Positions 8,663-17,345 are shown, numbered from the stretch's first letter. The stretch is DNA of 64,000 nt from Ferrimonas sediminicola (GCF_005116715.1 NZ_SWCI01000005.1:186001-250000); one strand, 5' to 3'. Program-made: numbers and translations. Notes: generated by a model from the sequence alone, not told the origin.

Positions 8663-9568
8663 ATGGTGCACAACCTGGAGCCGGTGCTGGGGCAGCTTCA
8701 GCAGGTGGTGCTGGATAAGCCCACCGAGATCCGTCTGGCCCTGGCCTGCCTCGTCGCCCGAGGCCACCTGCTGATCGAAGATCTCCCCGGAATGGGCAAG
8801 ACCACCCTGTCCCAGGCCCTGGCCACCACCCTGGGGCTGAGTCACCGCCGGGTTCAGTTCACCGCAGACATGCTGCCCGCCGATCTGACCGGCTTTACCA
8901 TCTTCTCGCCCGAATCCCAGGAGTTCCGCTTCCATCCAGGCCCGCTGTTCAGCCAGGTGGTGCTGGCGGACGAGGTGAATCGCGCCAGCCCCAAGACCCA
9001 GAGTGCCCTGCTGGAGGCGATGGCCGAACGCCAGATCAGCTGCGACGGGGTCACCCGCACCCTGCCCGACCCCTTCTTCGTGATCGCCACCCAAAACCCC
9101 CAGGAGCAGTCCGGCACCTTCCCCCTGCCGGAGTCGCAGCTGGATCGCTTTATGATGCGGCTGAGCCTGGGATTCCCCAGCGTCGACTCGGAGAAGCTGC
9201 TGCTCAGGGGCGACCACCTGGCCGACCGGGTTCGGGAGTTGCCGGCCCTGATCACCGCCGACGAGCTGAGCCAGATGCAGCGGGCAGCCGACCGGGTGAC
9301 CGTGACCGAACCGGTGCTGGACTACCTGCTGGAGCTGGTCAGCCACAGCCGCAGCAACGGCGACGGCCTGTTGCCCCTATCGCCCAGGTGCAGCCGGGCC
9401 CTGTTGGCTGCGGCCCGGGCCTGGGCCCTGATGGAGGGGCGCCACTTCGCCGTGCCCGACGATGTCCAGGCGGTGTTTGCCGCCGTCAGCGGTCACCGCC
9501 TGGCCGCCGGCGCCCGCGGGGTCTCCGGCGCCCAGCGGCTGCTGGACAGGGTCAACCCCATACGATGA
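8663..9568 (+). CDS. MoxR-family AAA+ ATPase
   Basis: 301 residues with Walker A GMGKTT (residues 43-48), Walker B VVLADEVNRA (about 99-108), sensor 1 in FFVIATQNPQEQSGTFPLPESQLDRF, and the C-terminal lid. MoxR ATPases act as chaperone-like activators of partner proteins, often with DUF58 and von Willebrand A proteins. Here the partners are the DUF58 and transglutaminase proteins just downstream; the stop overlaps the next ATG (ATGA). No VWA gene follows, so this is the short three-gene form of the locus. The substrate is unknown. Confidence 0.92.
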   Translation: MVHNLEPVLGQLQQVVLDKPTEIRLALACLVARGHLLIEDLPGMGKTTLSQALATTLGLSHRRVQFTADMLPADLTGFTIFSPESQEFRFHPGPLFSQVVLADEVNRASPKTQSALLEAMAERQISCDGVTRTLPDPFFVIATQNPQEQSGTFPLPESQLDRFMMRLSLGFPSVDSEKLLLRGDHLADRVRELPALITADELSQMQRAADRVTVTEPVLDYLLELVSHSRSNGDGLLPLSPRCSRALLAAARAWALMEGRHFAVPDDVQAVFAAVSGHRLAAGARGVSGAQRLLDRVNPIR

Positions 9569-10482
9569 CGATCCCCAGGTTCTGGCAGCCCCCTCTACTC
9601 AAAGCGGCCCCCTCTGTCCGGCTGGAGCACAATGACATCCTGATCCTGCCCTCCGGGTTCGGCGTATTCTACTTGGGGCTCGCCGGGGTGCTGTTCGTAT
9701 TTGGCTCCAACTACCAGAATAACCTGGTTCTGATGCTCGCCTTGCTGATGTTCAGCCTGTTCAGCTCCTGCCTGCTGCTCTGCTTCCGCAACCTGTCCGG
9801 GCTCACCCTGAGGTTCGCACCGGGACGGGCCGATTTCGCCGGTCAGCAGGTGGGGTTCCCGGTGGAGCTGAGCAGCGACCGCCATCGCCATGCCCTCTCC
9901 CTCACCCTGGAACAGGGGACGGGGCAGCGGTTGTCGCTGCTGAGCAGCCCCGGCAGGAGGCTGGAGCTCAATCGCCTCGGTACCCGACGGGGCCGGCTGC
10001 AACCGGGCCGGGTGCGGATCAGCAGCCGCTACCCCCTGGGGCTGTGCCGGGTCTGGGCCCATATTCACCCCGAGGTGGCCTGCTGGGTCTGGCCCGCACC
10101 CGAGGCGGAGCAGAGCGCCGGCCAACCGGCCCCAGCCCTGCCCGCCGGCGCCGCCCAATGGCAGGAGCTGGAGGGACTGAGCCCCTGGCAGCCGGGACAC
10201 AGCCTCTCCCGCGTCGACTGGAAGCAGCTGGCCCGCCAGCGGGGAAAGATGCTCAAGCAGTTCAGCGAACAAAGCCAGGAGGCATGCTGGCTCGAGCTGG
10301 ACCCGGGCCACCCCCAGTTGGAGCGGCACCTGAGCCTGCTGGCCGCTGCCGCCCTGCACTGCCAGCAGGCGGGGATCCCCTTCGGCCTGAGAGGCTCGAA
10401 GCCGGCGATCCCCCCCAGCCTGGCTGCGGAGCAGCTGTCGCGAGTGCTGGACCGGCTGGCCGGAGTCCCCCATGCTCACTGA
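9565..10482 (+). CDS. DUF58 domain-containing membrane protein
   Basis: 305 residues. Two adjacent transmembrane helices (GFGVFYLGLAGVLFVFGSNY and LVLMLALLMFSLFSSCLLLCF) are followed by a soluble region with the DUF58 signature LSPWQPGHSLSRVDWKQLARQRGKMLKQF. The pattern is typical of proteins encoded between moxR and a transglutaminase. The molecular role is unknown; it may scaffold the complex at the inner membrane. The start ATG at 9565 overlaps the moxR stop by four bases, and its own stop lies 11 bases inside the next gene, which indicates tight coupling. Confidence 0.88.
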   Translation: MTIPRFWQPPLLKAAPSVRLEHNDILILPSGFGVFYLGLAGVLFVFGSNYQNNLVLMLALLMFSLFSSCLLLCFRNLSGLTLRFAPGRADFAGQQVGFPVELSSDRHRHALSLTLEQGTGQRLSLLSSPGRRLELNRLGTRRGRLQPGRVRISSRYPLGLCRVWAHIHPEVACWVWPAPEAEQSAGQPAPALPAGAAQWQELEGLSPWQPGHSLSRVDWKQLARQRGKMLKQFSEQSQEACWLELDPGHPQLERHLSLLAAAALHCQQAGIPFGLRGSKPAIPPSLAAEQLSRVLDRLAGVPHAH

Positions 10483-12427
10483 CTCACCCCACCACGGACT
10501 GCGGCAGACCCTGGGCTGGCTGCTGCTCACCCAACAGATGATGGTGGTGCACCTGATTGGCGTTCTGCCCGACTGGGCGTTGGCCATCGCCAACCTGGCC
10601 CTGGCGTGGCGTCTGGCGATCTTCCTCGGCAAGCTTCCCCCACCCCCGCCGCCGCTGCTGTTTCTCCTGTCGCTGCTGGTTCTGCTCAGCCTGGTGCCCC
10701 TCTATCTGCGCCAGGGGATAGCCATCACCCTGTCGGTGATGATCGCCCTGGCCTACAGCCTTAAGTCACTGGAGGTCCGCCACCGGCGGGACATCCTGAT
10801 CCTGACCCTGGTGGGATTCTTCCTGATCTCCCTGAGCCTGATCCCGGCGCAGTCTCCCCTGAAGCTGGCCTCCGCCCTGGCCCTGGTGACCCTCAACATC
10901 ACCGTGCTGCTCAGCCTGCACAGCAGTGCCAGTGCCCGCGCCAACCTGGGCGCCACCCTGCGCCTGGCGCTGTTCAGCCTGCCGCTGGCCCTGCTGCTCT
11001 ACCTGCTGGTGCCCCGGATCGACCCCCTCTGGTCCCAGGGCGCACGCCCCGGGGCGCATACCGGCCTTAGCGACCGCCTGGCCCTGGGGGACATAGCCCG
11101 GCTGACCCAATCCACGGAGATGGCCTTCAACGCCAGTTTCGACACCCGTCCCCCCCAGGAACGACTCTATTTCAGGGTGTGGGTGCACAACCTCTACGAC
11201 GGCCGCACCTGGTACGGCGCCCGCTCGCTGCCGGTGGCCGCCGCCCTGCCGGCGGGATCGGGACCGGGACAGACCTACCGAATCAGCCACTGGCCATCTG
11301 GCGGACATCTGCCGACCCTGGCGGTCAGCCAGGCCCTGACCCAGGGGGTGCACCCCCTGGAGGACGGACTGTGGCAGAGTCACCACGCCGGCGAGATCAC
11401 CCTCTTCTGGCAACCGGCCGCCCCCCCGAGTTTACCCCGGGCCCTGACCCCGGCGCTGCAACTGCCCTCGGGCAACCCCAGGGCACGGAAGCTGGGGCAG
11501 CGCCTGGCGGGCAAAGGGGCCGGGGAGATTGCCCGGCAGATTCTGCGGCGGTTCAGGGAGCAGCCGTTTCGCTACACCCTGGCCCCGCCGGACACCGGGG
11601 CGGATGAAGTGGACGGGTTCCTGTTTGACACCAGGGCCGGGTTCTGCGGCCACTACGCCAGCGCCATGGTGTTCCTGCTCAGGGCCGCCGGGATCCCCGC
11701 CAGGCTGGTCAGCGGCTACCAGGGGGGGCGCTGGCTGGGAGAGAGCAACCGTCTCCAGGTGCGCCAGCTCAACGCCCACGCCTGGGTGGAGTATTGGCAG
11801 CCGACCCAGGGTTGGGTTCGCAGCGACCCCACCGCCATGGTGGCCCCGGAGCGGGTCCAGATGGTCGGCGAACAGCGGGTGGCCAGTTGGTTGGGCCTCG
11901 GCGACTGGCTCGGGGAGGGGGCAGCGGTGCGCAAGCTGGGCGAGCTGACCGACCACCTCAATGCCCTGTGGCATCAGCAGGTCAGCGGCTTCGATCGACT
12001 CGGGCAACAGCAGTGGCTCCGCCGTCTGCTCGGCCAGCGCTCCCCCCTTAGCCTGCTGCTGCTCGCGACCCTCCTGGTGACCACCCTGCTGCTGCTCCAC
12101 CTGAGGCTGGCCAGGATGCTGCCCCGGCCGCGGCTGCCGCTGCCTGAACTGCTGCTCTGGCAATGGCTGGCGACACGGCTGACCCGCCTCGGCCACCCTC
12201 CCGGCCCTGCCCCGTCGGTCTCCCGGCTGGTGGCGCTCACCGAACGCAGCCGCCCGGCCGCCGGTCCGGCGGCACGCCGGTTGCAACGGCTGTTCTATCG
12301 CCTGCGCTACGCCAAGCCGGAAGCGGCTCGGCGCCGCCCGTTGCGGAGGGCCATGTGGCGGCAGTTCCTGGCAGTGAGGCGGGCCCTCAACGGGCCCCGG
12401 ATGACCGCTCCAGGCCCGCGCCGATAA
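10472..12427 (+). CDS. TgpA-like transglutaminase with DUF3488 membrane domain
   Basis: 651 residues: an N-terminal set of hydrophobic helices (about 15-190, DUF3488), a periplasmic transglutaminase-core domain, one more helix (LSLLLLATLLVTTLLLLHL, about 525-545), and a DUF4129-like cytoplasmic tail. The catalytic triad is visible: Cys392 in RAGFCGHYASAMVF, His436 in NAHAWVEYW and Asp452 in RSDPTA. The family resembles Pseudomonas TgpA, an essential periplasmic enzyme of unknown substrate. It probably works with the MoxR and DUF58 proteins just upstream. Confidence 0.9.
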   Translation: MLTDSPHHGLRQTLGWLLLTQQMMVVHLIGVLPDWALAIANLALAWRLAIFLGKLPPPPPPLLFLLSLLVLLSLVPLYLRQGIAITLSVMIALAYSLKSLEVRHRRDILILTLVGFFLISLSLIPAQSPLKLASALALVTLNITVLLSLHSSASARANLGATLRLALFSLPLALLLYLLVPRIDPLWSQGARPGAHTGLSDRLALGDIARLTQSTEMAFNASFDTRPPQERLYFRVWVHNLYDGRTWYGARSLPVAAALPAGSGPGQTYRISHWPSGGHLPTLAVSQALTQGVHPLEDGLWQSHHAGEITLFWQPAAPPSLPRALTPALQLPSGNPRARKLGQRLAGKGAGEIARQILRRFREQPFRYTLAPPDTGADEVDGFLFDTRAGFCGHYASAMVFLLRAAGIPARLVSGYQGGRWLGESNRLQVRQLNAHAWVEYWQPTQGWVRSDPTAMVAPERVQMVGEQRVASWLGLGDWLGEGAAVRKLGELTDHLNALWHQQVSGFDRLGQQQWLRRLLGQRSPLSLLLLATLLVTTLLLLHLRLARMLPRPRLPLPELLLWQWLATRLTRLGHPPGPAPSVSRLVALTERSRPAAGPAARRLQRLFYRLRYAKPEAARRRPLRRAMWRQFLAVRRALNGPRMTAPGPRR

Positions 12428-12483
12428 GCCGCCCCCGCCGCGCCGGGTCTGCGCCCGGCGCTGTCGCCGGCGGCTCTCTGGTG

Positions 12484-12493
12484 TATACTCAGC
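12484..12493 (+). promoter_or_regulatory. Candidate -10 region for sbcB
   Basis: TATACT lies about 35 bases before the sbcB ATG. A recognisable -35 is lacking. A GC-rich hairpin (GCGCCGGG/CCCGGCGC) without a T run lies just upstream and may end the tgpA transcript. Confidence 0.35.
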
Positions 12494-12521
12494 CCAAATT
12501 CCTGTAAAAGACCGAGTTTCG

Positions 12522-13931
12522 ATGACCGACGGCCCAAGCCTGCTGTGGCACGACTATGAAACCTGGGGGGCCAACCCCGCCACCGATCGTCCGGCGCAGT
12601 TCGCCGCCATCCGCACCGACCTGGATCTCAATCCCATCGGCGAGCCGGTGGAGCTGTTCTGCAAGCTGCCGGCGGACTACCTACCCTCCCCGGAGGCGAT
12701 GTTTGTCACCGGCATCACCCCGCAGCGAGCCAACCGTCTGGGCGAGGTGGAGGCGCAGTTTATCGCCAAGGTGGAGGCGGAGATGGCCAGACCCGGTACC
12801 TGTACCGTCGGCTACAACTCCATCCGCTTCGACGATGAAGTCACCCGTTACACCCTCTACCGCAACTTCTTCGACCCCTACGCCCGGGAGTGGCAGAACG
12901 GCAACAGCCGCTGGGACATCATCGATTTGGTTCGGGCCTGCTACGCCCTGCGGCCCGAAGGCATAGAGTGGCCGCGGCGGGACGACGGCAACCCCAGCTT
13001 CAAGCTGGAACACCTGACCGCCGCCAACGGACTGGATCATGGGCACGCCCACGACGCGCTGTCTGATGTGCGCGCCACTATCGCCCTGGCCAGGCTGGTC
13101 AAGCAGACCCAGCCCAAACTGTACGACTGGTTCTTCGGCCTGCGGCGCAAACAGGCGGTCTCCAAGCTGGTGGACGTACTGGCGATGAAACCGCTGCTGC
13201 ATGTCTCCTCCCGCTTCCCCGCCAGCCAGGGCTGCGCCACCCTGGTGATGCCGATGGCCTGGCACCCGGAGAACCGCAACGCCGTGGTGGTGGTGGATCT
13301 GCACCAGGATGTCAGCCCGCTGATTGAATGGAGTGTCGAACAACTCAAGGAGCGACTCTACACCCCGTCACGGGAGTTGAAGGAGGGGGAGCGACGGGTC
13401 CCCGTCAAGCTGCTGCACTTCAACAAGAGTCCGTTCATCGCACCGGCGGCCACCCTGGAGGATCCCCAGGCAGACAGGCTGGGGCTGAATAAGCAGCGCT
13501 GCCGGGATAACTACACCCTGCTTCGCCGCCATCACCAGCAGGTGCGGGAGAAGCTCACCGCCCTCTACAGCGAGGAGTGGTCCACGGAAGAGAGCAGAGA
13601 CGTCGACCAGCAGCTCTATGGCGGCTTCTTCTCCGATGCCGACCGCAGCCAGATGGAGCTGGTGCGCACCACTGCGCCCGAGCACCTGGCCGCCCTCCAC
13701 CCGCAGTTTGCCGATCCGCGGCTGTCGCCGCTGTTCTTCCGCTACCGGGCACGCAACTACCCACAAACCCTGTCGGAGTCGGAGCTCAAACGCTGGCAGG
13801 ATCATTGCCAAGAGCGGATCAACGACCCGGAGTATGTGATGCGCCTGGAGCAGTTAGTCGAGGCTCATCAACAGGATGAGACCAAGATGGCGTTGCTGAA
13901 AGCGCTCTATCATCATCTTCAATCGTTGTAA
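12522..13931 (+). CDS. sbcB: Exodeoxyribonuclease I (SbcB)
   Basis: 469 residues against 475 in E. coli. The DEDDh nuclease domain begins at once: Asp11 and Glu13 in WHDYETWG, then TVGYNSIRFDDEVTRY, and HAHDALSDVRATIALARLVK with the third and fourth carboxylates and the general-base His. The SH3-like and C-terminal helical domains follow (DADRSQM, FRYRARNYPQTL). It degrades single-stranded DNA 3' to 5' and works in recombination and mismatch repair. The gene is monocistronic between the TgpA operon and cdd. Confidence 0.96.
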   Translation: MTDGPSLLWHDYETWGANPATDRPAQFAAIRTDLDLNPIGEPVELFCKLPADYLPSPEAMFVTGITPQRANRLGEVEAQFIAKVEAEMARPGTCTVGYNSIRFDDEVTRYTLYRNFFDPYAREWQNGNSRWDIIDLVRACYALRPEGIEWPRRDDGNPSFKLEHLTAANGLDHGHAHDALSDVRATIALARLVKQTQPKLYDWFFGLRRKQAVSKLVDVLAMKPLLHVSSRFPASQGCATLVMPMAWHPENRNAVVVVDLHQDVSPLIEWSVEQLKERLYTPSRELKEGERRVPVKLLHFNKSPFIAPAATLEDPQADRLGLNKQRCRDNYTLLRRHHQQVREKLTALYSEEWSTEESRDVDQQLYGGFFSDADRSQMELVRTTAPEHLAALHPQFADPRLSPLFFRYRARNYPQTLSESELKRWQDHCQERINDPEYVMRLEQLVEAHQQDETKMALLKALYHHLQSL

Positions 13932-13945
13932 ATTAAAGAAATGTT

Positions 13946-13974
13946 GCCCACTTCCCCTATATTTGGAGGTGGGC
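13946..13974 (+). other. Hairpin downstream of sbcB
   Basis: GCCCACTTCC pairs with GGAGGTGGGC (one G-T pair) around a 9-base loop. No T run follows. It lies between the sbcB stop and the CRP site of cdd and may act as a Rho-assisted terminator. Confidence 0.3.
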
Positions 13975-13989
13975 GTGATCCCCATCACA
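13974..13989 (+). promoter_or_regulatory. CRP site of the cdd promoter (class II position)
   Basis: CGTGA-TCCCCA-TCACA agrees with the CRP consensus at nine of ten core bases. Its centre (13981.5) lies 41.5 bases before the start site expected from the -10 hexamer TAAACT at 14011-14016 (about 14023). That is the textbook spacing for class II activation. E. coli cdd is known to be under CRP and CytR control; here this is a prediction from spacing and sequence. Confidence 0.65.
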
Positions 13990-14047
13990 TCGAAATGATC
14001 CACAAGCGCCTAAACTGTAACCCATTTTCATAATTTGAGGATTGAGG

Positions 14048-14935
14048 ATGAGTACCCGTTTCGCAGACGCGTTGACTCAGATGCCTGATGCCCTGGCGGA
14101 GGCCGTCGCGCCCATGCTGACCGAGCATTTTGCCGGTCACCTCTCCGCCGAACAGCTGAAGCAACTCAGTGAGAAATCCGGCCTAGAGGGGTCCGAGCTC
14201 TACCTGGCTCTGCTGCCCATCGCCGCCACACTCTCCTATGCCCCCATCTCCAACTTCTTCGTTGGCGCCATTGCCCATGGTGCCTCCGGCGACGCCTACA
14301 TGGGTGCCAACATGGAGCTGGTGGGAGAGGCGCTGTTCCACTCGGTTCATGCCGAGCAGTCCGCCATCAGCCATGCCTGGCTGGCCGGCGAACCCAAGCT
14401 GGTGGGGATCACCGTCAACTACTCTCCCTGTGGCCACTGTCGCCAGTTCATGACCGAGCTGAACAACAACGAAGGACTGACCATCCGCCTGCCGCAGCAG
14501 CCACCTCAGCCACTGACCCACTACCTGCCCTACGCCTTCGGGCCCAAGGATCTGGGTATGGAGGACGGCCTGCTCGATGGCAACGATCACGAGATGGTGC
14601 TGGAGAACGACGATCCGCTGGTGCAACGCGCCCTGCGCGAAGCCAACGCCTCCTACGCCCCCTACTCCAAGACCCCGGCGGCCATCGCCCTGGAGACCGA
14701 CAGCGGACGGGTGTTCGTTGGCCGTTACGCCGAGAACGCCGCCTTCAACCCCAGCCTGCCGGCGATGCAGATCGCCCTCAACGGCATGGCCCGAATGGGA
14801 CTGCCCTTCGACAGCATCCGCCGCGCCGTGCTGGTGGAGAGCGACCGGGGTCAGATCAGCTTTGTTCACAGTGCCAGCGATGCCCTGGCCACCGTCAGTC
14901 AGGTGCCACTTGAAGTTTTCAAAGCGCAAGCTTAA
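14048..14935 (+). CDS. cdd: Cytidine deaminase, long dimeric form
   Basis: 295 residues, the two-domain form also found in E. coli (294). It hydrolyses cytidine and deoxycytidine to uridine and deoxyuridine for pyrimidine salvage. The zinc site is complete: His101 and Glu103 in HAEQSAISHAWL (His ligand, Glu proton shuttle), Cys128 and Cys131 in PCGHCRQF. The C-terminal half repeats the fold without zinc ligands (YAENAAFNPSLPAMQ). The ATG at 14048 has GAGG 7 bases upstream; an in-frame TTG two codons earlier is less likely. A CRP site and promoter precede it. Confidence 0.96.
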   Translation: MSTRFADALTQMPDALAEAVAPMLTEHFAGHLSAEQLKQLSEKSGLEGSELYLALLPIAATLSYAPISNFFVGAIAHGASGDAYMGANMELVGEALFHSVHAEQSAISHAWLAGEPKLVGITVNYSPCGHCRQFMTELNNNEGLTIRLPQQPPQPLTHYLPYAFGPKDLGMEDGLLDGNDHEMVLENDDPLVQRALREANASYAPYSKTPAAIALETDSGRVFVGRYAENAAFNPSLPAMQIALNGMARMGLPFDSIRRAVLVESDRGQISFVHSASDALATVSQVPLEVFKAQA

Positions 14936-15013
14936 CAAGAAGATCAAGAAGATGCAGGCGGCCCGGCGCCGCCTGGTCTTCAACCGCGGGCTGAAGCTCC
15001 AGCCCGGATGGAG

Positions 15014-15040
15014 GATGAGCGCCTAGGCGCTCATCTTTTT
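15014..15040 (+). terminator. Rho-independent terminator of cdd
   Basis: A perfect 10-bp stem, GATGAGCGCC/GGCGCTCATC with a TA loop, is followed by TTTTT. It lies about 80 bases after the cdd stop and before the convergent dehydrogenase gene. Confidence 0.85.
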
Positions 15041-15073
15041 GCCCGAACGGGGCAAACGCTCAGCCCCTTCACC

Positions 15074-15940
15074 CTACTTGGGCAGGCGCAGCTTCAACGA
15101 CGAGGTGTCCATGCGACTGCCCCCCAGGCGCTGCACCTCGGCGTAGAACTGGTCCACCAGGGCGGTCAGCGGCAGTTGGGCGCCATTGCGCCTGGCCTCA
15201 TCCAGGGTAATGCCCAGATCCTTGCGCATCCAGTCCACCGCAAAACCGAACTCATACTCATCCCTGAGCATGGTGTGGCCACGGTTGTCCATCTGCCAGG
15301 ACTGGGCCGCCCCCTTGCCGATCACCCCCAGTACCCGGTCACCATCCAGGCCGGCCTTCTGGGCGAAGTGCATCCCCTCGGCCAACCCCTGGACCACGCC
15401 GGCAATGCAGATCTGGTTGACCATCTTGCACAGCTGACCACTGCCTGCCGGCCCCATCAGCTCGGCGCACTTGGCGTAGGCCTCCAGGACCGGACGCACC
15501 CGCTCAAACTGTTCGGGCTCGCCACCGGCCATCACCGTCAGCGCCCCGTTTTCGGCGCCGGCCTGGCCGCCGGAGACCGGGGCATCGATAAAGGCCACGC
15601 CACGCTCGGCAGCCACCTCGGCCAGCTCCCGGGCGACATCGGCGGAGGCCGTGGTGTGGTCCACCAGCAGCGAACCGGCTTCCATGCCCATCAGGGCCCC
15701 CTGTTTGGCGGCCACCACCTGACGCAGATCGTCATCATTGCCGACGCAGACAAACACCAACTCGCACCCCTGGGCGGCATCCCTGGGGGTCAGGGTATAG
15801 CTGCCCCCATACTGCTCCTGCCAACGCTGGGCCTTGGCGGTGGTGCGGTTATAAACGGTGACATCGTGTCCCGCCCGTTGCAGATGACCCGCCATGGGGT
15901 ACCCCATGACTCCCAATCCAATAAAGGCAACCTTGGCCAT
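15074..15940 (-). CDS. NAD(P)-dependent beta-hydroxyacid dehydrogenase (GarR / 3-hydroxyisobutyrate type)
   Basis: 288 residues. The N-terminal Rossmann domain carries GLGVMG at residues 8-13. The substrate motif DAPVSGGQAGAENG lies at about 119-132, and the catalytic lysine is Lys172 in GQLCKMVNQICIAG. Members reduce or oxidise small beta-hydroxy acids such as tartronate semialdehyde, 3-hydroxyisobutyrate or succinic semialdehyde; sequence alone does not settle which. The start at 15940 is chosen because MAKVAFIGLG begins the fold and GAGGG lies 6 bases upstream; the frame stays open only six codons further. No neighbouring catabolic genes point to a pathway. Confidence 0.88.
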   Translation of the reverse strand: MAKVAFIGLGVMGYPMAGHLQRAGHDVTVYNRTTAKAQRWQEQYGGSYTLTPRDAAQGCELVFVCVGNDDDLRQVVAAKQGALMGMEAGSLLVDHTTASADVARELAEVAAERGVAFIDAPVSGGQAGAENGALTVMAGGEPEQFERVRPVLEAYAKCAELMGPAGSGQLCKMVNQICIAGVVQGLAEGMHFAQKAGLDGDRVLGVIGKGAAQSWQMDNRGHTMLRDEYEFGFAVDWMRKDLGITLDEARRNGAQLPLTALVDQFYAEVQRLGGSRMDTSSLKLRLPK

Positions 15941-15970
15941 TGTCTTCCCTCTGTACAACCAAAAGTGGCT

Positions 15971-16219
15971 TCATTGTGTGCCAGTTGCGACAGGATTGCG
16001 AGCCCCCGACCAGGGCAGGGTCGCTCGAGGCCTCCACTCAATGGCCTGAGCAGGCGGGAGAAAGGCCTTTTGCGCAGGCGCCGGATACCCCGCCGCGACC
16101 GGCAGTGGCTGCCGGCAGGGCTCCGTGGGTCGCTCCCGGAAACCGGCCAAGCCGAGGAGCATGAGAACCGCCCCCTGCATCGCCCCTCCCCTTTTCCGTT
16201 GTCGTCGAGCCAACGCCAT
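15971..16219 (-). CDS. Possible small exported or membrane-anchored protein (hypothetical)
   Basis: An 82-codon frame on the minus strand ends 30 bases before the dehydrogenase start. It opens with a basic stretch (ALARRQRKRGG), then a short hydrophobic run (AVLMLLGLAGF), then a proline- and arginine-rich tail (about 55 residues). That could be a signal-anchor. An alternative ATG at 16180 has a better ribosome-binding site (GGGGAGG) and would remove the basic stretch. I recognise no family. It may be a chance frame in a GC-rich gap. Confidence 0.28.
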   Translation of the reverse strand: MALARRQRKRGGAMQGAVLMLLGLAGFRERPTEPCRQPLPVAAGYPAPAQKAFLPPAQAIEWRPRATLPWSGARNPVATGTQ

Positions 16220-16442
16220 GACACCTGCCGAGACCTGGCAACAAGGCAATGTAGTTCTATGAGTCACCTATTAAAACTGGAAAAAGGGGGACATTTGCCA
16301 ATGACAAAAGAGGAAAAATGCCGCGCCGAATGATGCTCGGCATTGATCTCGATGGGTAAAAGACAAACAATGATCTGCGCCGATGCATCGGCACTTCGAA
16401 CGCTGCTTGGAACAGCAGCACAGTTAATTCAGGACGAATTTT
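16220..16442. other. Intergenic region before the LysR gene
   Basis: With the doubtful small frame, this gap between the dehydrogenase and LysR genes spans 484 bases. The right half is AT-richer than its surroundings and has an AATGCCG/CGGCATT inverted repeat with a 14-base spacer at about 16316-16343. That is where a LysR autoregulatory or divergent promoter would be expected. No promoter hexamers stand out. Confidence 0.35.
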
Positions 16443-17345
16443 ATGAAACTGCAACTGGAAGCAGTACGTGCCTTCGTGGCCGCCGCGGATGAGGGCTCCT
16501 TTACCGCCGCCGGCAGGCAATTGAACAAGACCCAGGCCGCCATCAGCCAGCAGGTGCAGAACCTGGAGATCGATTTGGGTTTCCACCTGTTCTGCCGCCA
16601 GGGCAAATACCCCAAGCTGACCGACAAGGGACAGCGGCTGCTCAAGGATGCCCGGATGATGCTCTCGCAGGTGGAGCACTTCTCCGAACAGGCCCGGTCA
16701 CTGGAGGGGGTCGCCGAGCCCAGGCTGAGGATCGGCATCGATCCCCTGGTCGGCACCCCGGGGCTGATCGCCACCCTGTCCGACTTCTCCAGGCAATTTC
16801 CCCAAGTCGAACTCTACCTGGTTCAGCAGAACAGCCAGTCTCTTCTGCGACAGCTGGGTGATGGACGACTGGACGCCGTGCTGGGGCTGTTCCCCAAGGC
16901 AGACCTGGTGGACTACACCGGGGTGGACGCCTTTCCCATCGCCAGCCACTGGGTGGCCTCACCCCGGTTGGCGGACGCCCTGGGCGCCCCGCTGACCTAC
17001 ACCAACCTGAGCCGCTCCAGGCTGCTGTTGCCCACCAACCTGCCAGAGCCGTCGATGCGCAAGATGGCCGATATGCTTCAGGTGTGGCAGGTGGAAGATC
17101 TCAACACCCTGCTGAGTTTCTGTCGCGAAGGCATCGGCATCTCCTGCCTTCCCGACTTTGTCATTCGCCAGGATATGGCGCTCGGCAGGTTGATCAGGAT
17201 TCAGTTCGACTTCGACCGCATCTCCAAGTTTGAGTGGCGGGCCACCCTGCTGTGGCCCAATGGCCACCGATTCCATGAGGCCGGCCTCTGGCTGCTGAAT
17301 CAGATGACCCTGGAGGCTGGCCGACGCCCGGCGCATCAGAGCTGA
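16443..17345 (+). CDS. LysR-family transcriptional regulator
   Basis: 300 residues, the standard LysR length. The N-terminal winged helix-turn-helix is plain: FVAAADEGSFTAAGRQLN, then KTQAAISQQVQNLEIDLGF, and LTDKGQRLLKDA. The LysR substrate-binding domain follows (LRIGIDPLVGTPG, GIGISCLPDFVI). It diverges from the dehydrogenase gene at 15074-15940, and LysR proteins often control the divergent gene, so that enzyme is a fair candidate target. The inducer is unknown. AGGA lies 8 bases before the ATG. Confidence 0.9.
   Translation: MKLQLEAVRAFVAAADEGSFTAAGRQLNKTQAAISQQVQNLEIDLGFHLFCRQGKYPKLTDKGQRLLKDARMMLSQVEHFSEQARSLEGVAEPRLRIGIDPLVGTPGLIATLSDFSRQFPQVELYLVQQNSQSLLRQLGDGRLDAVLGLFPKADLVDYTGVDAFPIASHWVASPRLADALGAPLTYTNLSRSRLLLPTNLPEPSMRKMADMLQVWQVEDLNTLLSFCREGIGISCLPDFVIRQDMALGRLIRIQFDFDRISKFEWRATLLWPNGHRFHEAGLWLLNQMTLEAGRRPAHQS

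Noticed and set aside
6500-9346. A 948-codon open frame on the minus strand opposite slt and moxR
   Set aside because: It is a mirror of GC-rich, well-identified plus-strand genes, is low in complexity (Gly, Gln, Leu, Val) and matches no family.
12443-12464. GC-rich hairpin after the TgpA gene as an intrinsic terminator
   Set aside because: The stem is strong but no T run follows on either strand.
14952-15026. A 24-codon frame after cdd
   Set aside because: It ends inside the terminator hairpin, has no ribosome-binding site and reads as random basic sequence.
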